Below are positions 58,200 to 64,000 of a DNA stretch of 64,000 bases, in pieces. Every line of letters starts with the position of its first letter. The first letter of the stretch is position 1. The DNA is from Adineta vaga (lineage: Eukaryota; Rotifera). The translations under genes and the position numbers were made by a program. The notes below the pieces were generated by a model. The model was not told the origin of the DNA. It saw only the letters and a list, made by a program, of their open reading frames with translations, and did not search any database. The stretch lies in the NCBI GenBank assembly GCA_021613535.1, contig CP075496.1:6138001-6202000 (forward strand), in the 5' to 3' direction.

Positions 58200-61100
58200 T
58201 TAAATAAATGTTGCCTTACGTAAAAGATTGTGGAGAATTGATTTCTTCTGTACATCTTGTTGTGGTATTGTCGATGATTTCACAATAATAACACGTTGCG
58301 TATTGCCATTATTAGATGTTCGTTTGGATTCAGTTGCTAAACTAGCAGCACGTTCTTGTAATCGTCTAGATTTCATACATAAATTTTAATTCAATTCTTG
58401 TAGAAATCTTACTTTGTTAAATCTTCAATATCAACAAGAATAGAATCTTGTTCCATACTTAATGAATCTCTTTCCATGAGAAGATTCACTAATTCTTCAT
58501 TATGAGCTGAAAGCAAGATAATGATAGGTTTTCATTTTTCGAGAAGAGAAAAGAAAAGAGTTTGTACTTTCAATCTGACAATGTAAATCATTTACAATAA
58601 CTTGCAATTGACCAATATTCATATCTTCAAGCATTCGAACAGTTAATGGTTTATCACCATTTGTATTAATTCCAATCTTTAACAAATCATAGAAAATTCA
58701 AATAAATGAAATTTTAATTTTACATACAATATCATAGAGTGGAGATTTTTTCTTTTTCAAAGCTCGTCGTTCGATTTGAACTTGCATTCGAGCCATTTTG
58801 GCTCCGAGAACAAAAGCAACTTTTGCTTCTTCCTTCAAAATTGTAACACAGATTTTAGACATCAAATAAAATTTCAATCATTTTACTTTTAATTTTTCTT
58901 GTTTAGTGAGAATATCTTCATCGTTGTTTACCATTGCGGATGAATTTGATTCCTCTGTTTTCGAATTCTTTAATCTATTTTTCGATGTTACTGAATTCTT
59001 TCAAGAGAAAATAAACAAAATTTGCTTTCTTTCCAATGAATGTAATACAAAAAAAAAGTTTCATACCAGATCGGTATCGGATGATTCGTTTGCTTGATGA
59101 TGTTCGTTTACAAAACATATTTGCAAATTTGTGCCTGAAAAAGCATACATTTTCTCACTTGTTTTATTCGCCATCGGAAATTGTATTTAACGAGGCAAAT
59201 AAATGAGATTCTTATTATCCTGTCTGTTTACGAACGAATAAAACAGTAGGAAATCTATTCCAAGACAAATGTTTCGCTCGCCTTTTTTTTTGCTTTCTTA
59301 TACCATATGTCTTTCTCTATCTCTCGTCTTTCTAAGTGTCATTCACTTTCTCTCCAGTAAGACTAATCATGATTGATGACATTGTCTTCATTAAGAGCAA
59401 TGTCGAAAAGGTGTTGATTGACATATTAAATATCTCACTTCGAGTCTTCGCACAATCATTTTACCTTGTCGTCGTCGATGTGATGTTGTGATCATTGTTT
59501 TTTTTATATAATCTGATGTATAATAATCTTCATTTTCACCTTCAGATTCATTTCCTGCTGCTAATTTACGTCGAATTTCATCGCGATCATTTAATCGAGC
59601 CTAGAATGAACAAATCGAACAGATCGTTGAGTCAGATGTTTCTGCTTATCGAACAGTATGACAGAGGAAAAACGACCTTCTATAACACTGTTAACGTGCA
59701 AACATTCATATCACAACCAGTTTACCATAAATTCTATGTGTTGATTCTCAATAAAGCAGTTGCTGTCGAAGTAAATCGTTCTTATTTTGTATCTTTTTTT
59801 TCTCAATCGGAAATTTTTTTCCGGAAAATAAGAACGGAAGAGAAAAACGGGAAAAAGAATTTTCTTTCTTTTTTTTTGTTTCATAATCATCATCATTATT
59901 CGAGTATTATCATCGTCATTATTATTATTATGCGTGTTGTTGTTTTTGTTGTTGGGCTTCTAAGTGGAAGACCACGCTCGAGAATAAAACTTCAGTCCAA
60001 TGATGTACGCAAATAACAACAACACGAGTAATAATATTCATCGACCTTTGTTGACTACTAATGGATACATTCACAGTAATACACTGCTTGGTATCTCCTG
60101 TGTTTTATCTTGTCATTTACAGATAATATGACATATTTATAGGTTGTGTATACTAAATACCGAGAGATAACCTATCTTTCGAAAGACAACTCATCTACCA
60201 AATCTCTCGAGCAATCAGACTTGTAACAATATCAAAAGTAAGTACTCTTCTTCTTCTTCTTCTTCTTCGATTTGATAGACATTCTTTTGACATTAAACTC
60301 ACTTAAACCTATCAAGAGAATTGTATTTTTAATGAACTTACTTTTAATTCTAAACGAAGATTGTCTAAATTATTCTCAAATTTAATTTGATTATTATACA
60401 AATAGTAAATATACAACTCCATAGTTAGAAATATGAATGAGTTGTTTCTCGTCCTGTTTCTTCTAATTTTATTTCAACACATGAAATTGTAGACTTCTAA
60501 TTATAAGATGTAAGTAGAAGAAACAGAAGGGAAGAAAGAAAATAGGGGCGTTGTATTCTTAATAAAGTGGTACTGGCAACATTATTAAAAGAGAGAAAGA
60601 GAAGAGAAAAGGAGATGATTATGAAATCTATATTCTTTACTGACTCTTTTTTTTCTTCTTTCCGTCCATGTAACATTGTACGAGTCGGTTTCTTTTTTAA
60701 ACTAAACTATAGAAAGTATAATGATTGACACGTACATTTGTTGACAATAAAAACTTCATTACTATTTAATAGATAGCTTCGGGTAGTATGTTTTCTAAGA
60801 CTGATGACTATATCTTTGTACTAGTTCTAATACGAGATAAGAGATTTGAAAATTGTTAACGTTTTTTTTCTTTTTCTATGTAAGCTATTTTTATCTTCTT
60901 TAGTGAAGAGTACTTCATGTCTATAGCGAATAATGTGTTCGAAATGGGTTACTACTTGATTGAGCTTTCATTCTAGGAAATTCAAATGATTCTCTTCATC
61001 GTTGATGACTTTCTTCTTTTCTTCTTTATCAAAAATTAATTATAGAGATGTAAAGAAAATCGATAGTTCAATTATTCATGATTGAAATAAAGAAAGTCTA

Positions 61101-62703
61101 ATTAATTATTGTTATTAGTAGAAACATTTCTTTTTCTTTTTGCTTTTAGTGAATGTCGCACTTCAGTTTTGTATGTAAGAACAAATTAAATAAGTTTAAG
61201 AAATGTTTCATGCTTGAGAAAAGCAAATGAAAGTTGAACAATTTTCTCAGACTATTTTGTTTCAAATATTTCTAGCGATTTTATAAGAGCATTAGATGAG
61301 TCTTTAATAATGTCCTTGAAATTCTACTAGGAAGTACGGAAATAATGTTATTTCCTCTCTATAATAAGTACGATATTGTTTTGAGACTTTGTCATATGTA
61401 TATCAATGATATTATTACAGATAATGATTCATGTATTTAGACAATATTACTTCCATTCATATAGCACATTTAGTAGGAAAAATCGATCTAACAAATCAAC
61501 TTACATAGATTCTGCATAATTCTATCGAACTCTCGAGTAATCTTATTCATTATAATGATAAGGTGTATAGTATTTTTTATACTGACATGATGAAACTTTA
61601 GTTTTACCGATGTGTATAATAAATAGACGTCTTTTCCGAAAATCTCAGTCCATCAAAACACAGATGTTGAGATAGACTATGACAAAGAGAAATATCTTAC
61701 CTTATCATATCGTTCTCGTTCAAATTGTGCTTTTTTCAGTTGTTTTTCTAAATTGTCCCAATCTACCTGTGGTAATAAACTTTCATTTGTATATAATAAA
61801 TCTGCATCATTGTGTTCATCATCACTCTTATGATCATCGTTATTTGTTTGAAAAGCAAATTCTTGTATAACAGGATTGTCATTATTCAATAATGTGTTTT
61901 GACTAAATATTGAATAGAACAAAAAACTCTTTTAGTAAAGATTCTAGTGTTGTTGTTTTTTTTATTTATTACTTAGTTATTTCTTTATTCCGATTGGAAA
62001 ATAATCGAGATGAAAAAGATGTACTAGTTGGTAATGGTTTATTAAAATCATCATCACCAATTGTAGTTGACGTACCAAATGTTCGTACTACATCAGCAGC
62101 AAGATTTGATAGTTTCTGTTTGATATCATTTGCAAATGTATTATTAGTTTTAAATGAAACTATACGATGTTGACGAGGACGAATTTCTTCCTCATCACTT
62201 GAGACTGAGGATGAGGATGATGTTGATTGATCATAAATATCTCGAGAATTTTGATCATCAACTTCAAATTCATCATCAAAATCGGGATCTTCAGCTGGAG
62301 AAAACACAGGTTTCATTCGTTTTAATGGAGCCAATGGTTTTGATGTTGAATCCTATCGAAAGAAAAGAAGTATAGCTGTATTGTATTTATATAAATATAT
62401 ATATAGAGATTAGTTTACATGTGTAGGTGATTTTACTTCAGGTTTATTTATCTGACGTGAATTAGTATTATGACTGCTATTACGTATTAATTGTTGTGCT
62501 AAATTCAGATAATTGATTTTTTTCACACGTTTGGTAAACGCTTCATCTGTTTCATTTTCATTGCGTATAATTTGATGATCTTTAATGAATTGATTAAGAC
62601 TTGTTGTTGTTGATAAGTCCGTTTTTTGTAAATAATCATGAAGAAAATCGGACGATGAGGATGATTTCTCTTCAGTGATAACATTTTCATTGGATTCACT
62701 CAT
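58200..62703 (-). CDS. schip1: Schwannomin-interacting protein 1 (SCHIP1)-like protein
   Basis: Ten exons (62703-62419, 62352-61973, 61902-61701, 59600-59465, 59134-59067, 58997-58887, 58832-58728, 58676-58568, 58506-58413, 58365-58200) join in phase to about 551 residues. The first 300 residues are disordered and acidic, with a Ser run and conserved-looking patches (LNLAQQLIRN, RRKLAAGNESEGENED). The diagnostic C-terminal block is LEDMNIGQLQVIVNDLHCQI, then HNEELVNLLMERDSLSMEQ and DSILVDIEDLTKRLQE, a leucine-zipper coiled coil nearly identical to SCHIP1. Vertebrate SCHIP1 binds schwannomin/merlin and sits at axon initial segments. It has a 2.1-kb intron (59601-61700), the longest in the window. 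MSESN was chosen as start; an in-frame ATG lies 11 codons upstream. Confidence 0.9.
59601..61700 (-). other. Long intron 3 of the SCHIP1-like gene
   Basis: 2.1 kb of AT-rich sequence. It contains a (CTT)n run at about 60246-60269 and a 173-codon plus-strand frame (59495-60016) that I do not consider real because it is mostly homopolymer-tract translation. No nested gene or mobile element is recognised. Vertebrate SCHIP1 has internal promoters, so an alternative first exon here is possible but not seen. Confidence 0.6.
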
Positions 62704-63425
62704 GATTGTTCTATTTATACAACAACGAATACTCAATCAATATATTTAATTATATATACAACAATAAAGAAGAAGAATATGAAGTAGTGACTTGACTTTT
62801 CATCTCATCTCATCTCAAAAGTAAAAGAAATTTAGAAGGATAAAAATGAACCAATAGTAATCAATGAACAAGAAAAGATGTCGCCGATTACTAGATTATG
62901 GAATTATATCATATAGGTGATTTATAAAATATGATACATGGAATATATGTGAGAAGAAACCATATATATCATATTTTATATAATTTTGTTTATTTTTAAT
63001 TCTCTGTCTCTAGCAATTATTCGTGGGCTTATGTGTGAATAGATAAGCCAAATATGTATCAATGGTATTTTAATAATAACATGACTAATAAATAAAATAT
63101 AATTTTGAATATATATTATTAATATTTATGTCTTGAAAAGTATGCCTATACTTCTATGATTTATGGAAAACGAATGTGCTAAGAGGACAATATAAAAATG
63201 TAAATTCATATGATTAAACAGCTCAATGGAATGTGCTAGTGTATGATAGGGAAATAGAAAGAAATAATAACAAGAATCATTGGAAATCAAGTTTGAAGGT
63301 GGATATGAATACAATGCTGTTTCTGTATATATATATATATAGTACACGTCCACATTCATTGCTAAATTGTATACAGCAATAAGATGAGGATATGGATGTA
63401 TTTTTGTTAAAAGTTGATTAAAGTA
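62704..63425. other. Intergenic, 0.7 kb, very AT-rich
   Basis: This lies between the SCHIP1-like start and the stop of the MBL-fold gene, both on the minus strand. A (TA)n run is at about 63328-63341. No gene seen. Confidence 0.5.
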
Positions 63426-64000
63426 TCAATTGGTATCTTGTGCAATTGCTCTACAATATCGTTCTCCTGATCGTTGCACAATCTGTTGAGCGTTTTCAAG
63501 AATCACTCCATCAGTACCATAGATAGTAAAAGCATCATAAAGTCTATCATAGTTTACAAGTTGTAAATTTTCCATGAGTCGTCTAATTTTTTTTTCATTG
63601 AGTGGAATGTAGTTTAAAAAACTGTGCATGAATGTAACTTGTGTCGAATCCATACAAATTTGAGGATCATCGCCACTTAGTAACACGCCCTTGTGAGATG
63701 CTCCTTCCGGCCAATATAATGCTTGTGAGCCGTCAAAATGTCCACCTGTACGAATAAGTTTCAATTTTCCATCGAATAAATCTTTCGTAGTACCATCCCA
63801 AAATTGAATACATTGATCCGGTCTCACTACCCACGTTTCAAGATCCTTATGAAGATAAATAGGTACGTTACCAAATGCATGACTCCAATCCACCATAGTA
63901 GTAAAAAAATGTGGATGAGAAATGGCAATGGCAGTAAGACCGCCTAATTTATTGATAAAATCGATAGTATTTTGATCGAGGAATGAAATACAATCCCAAA
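63426..64000 (-). CDS. MBL-fold metallo-hydrolase, C-terminal part (5' end outside the window), bacterial-like
   Basis: The frame is open from the window edge to the stop at 63426, about 190 residues, without any intron. The metallo-beta-lactamase fold is recognised by ISHPHFF (the H-x-H metal motif region), IYLHKDLETWVV, LIRTGGHFDGSQALYWPEG (the downstream His) and GVLLSGDDPQ (the bridging Asp). The closing region NYIPLNEKKIRRLMENLQ, then YDRLYDAF, is typical of small bacterial and fungal MBL hydrolases of unassigned substrate. Animals usually lack this subfamily, and the absence of introns over 575 nt is unusual in this window, so horizontal acquisition is plausible. The missing N-terminus should hold the first strands of the fold. 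Confidence 0.78.
   Translation of the reverse strand, partial: WDCISFLDQNTIDFINKLGGLTAIAISHPHFFTTMVDWSHAFGNVPIYLHKDLETWVVRPDQCIQFWDGTTKDLFDGKLKLIRTGGHFDGSQALYWPEGASHKGVLLSGDDPQICMDSTQVTFMHSFLNYIPLNEKKIRRLMENLQLVNYDRLYDAFTIYGTDGVILENAQQIVQRSGERYCRAIAQDTN

Noticed and set aside
59495-60016. 173-codon open frame on the plus strand inside the SCHIP1-like gene
   Set aside because: It lies in and over intron 3 and exon 4 of a well-supported minus-strand gene. Its translation is Phe/Ile/Val-rich from pyrimidine tracts and shows no domain.

Overview
The window looks like nuclear DNA of a small invertebrate animal, most likely a bdelloid rotifer. It is AT-rich and gene-dense (about 20 protein genes in 64 kb on both strands). 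Most introns are short GT-AG introns, many near 50-60 nt. The proteins are animal families (PTEN, NPC1, Smaug, SEC14L, DCAF7, HERPUD, SCHIP1, TMEM196-like, LOXHD1-like) with no plant or fungal character. A bacterial-looking intronless metallo-hydrolase at the right edge also fits bdelloids, which carry many acquired genes. The rotifer assignment is inference from these traits; I saw no diagnostic marker. All gene models below were joined by hand from open frames, splice signals and reading phase.

Layout. 0-10 kb: a VIYV-repeat protein (+), a membrane-anchored cholinesterase-like hydrolase (-), ABHD13 (-) and HERPUD (-). 10-32 kb: a block of conserved genes on the plus strand, PTEN, SEC14-like 1/5, NPC1, Smaug/SAMD4 and TFIIE-beta. 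33-46 kb: minus-strand genes, a TMEM196-like four-helix protein, an Ig/EGF-type single-pass receptor or ligand, a three-PLAT LOXHD1-like protein with a repetitive disordered tail, and mitochondrial EF-Tu. 48-57 kb: a stand-alone lamin-tail-domain protein, a secreted protein with biased codons, a C2-like protein (-), RPS25, DCAF7, histone H4 and RPL7. 58-64 kb: a SCHIP1-like coiled-coil protein (-) and the 3' part of an MBL-fold hydrolase (-).

Functional threads: lipid signalling and sterol handling cluster at 10-25 kb (PTEN, SEC14L, NPC1), although animal neighbours need not be functionally linked. Translation and chromatin genes cluster at 44-57 kb (EF-Tu, RPS25, H4, RPL7).

Two points deserve attention. 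First, eleven conserved genes have a 3' splice-site-like element (pyrimidine-TAG) followed by AT within 90 nt upstream of the start codon, with no visible paired 5' exon. This fits spliced-leader trans-splicing. RPS25 and DCAF7 lie only 112 bp apart with such a site between them and look like an operon. Second, several genes (SEC14L twice, the LOXHD1-like tail, the secreted protein, perhaps the Ig/EGF gene) have isolated reading-frame breaks. Most are explained by a single missing base in or next to a homopolymer, so assembly error must be excluded before calling them broken genes.
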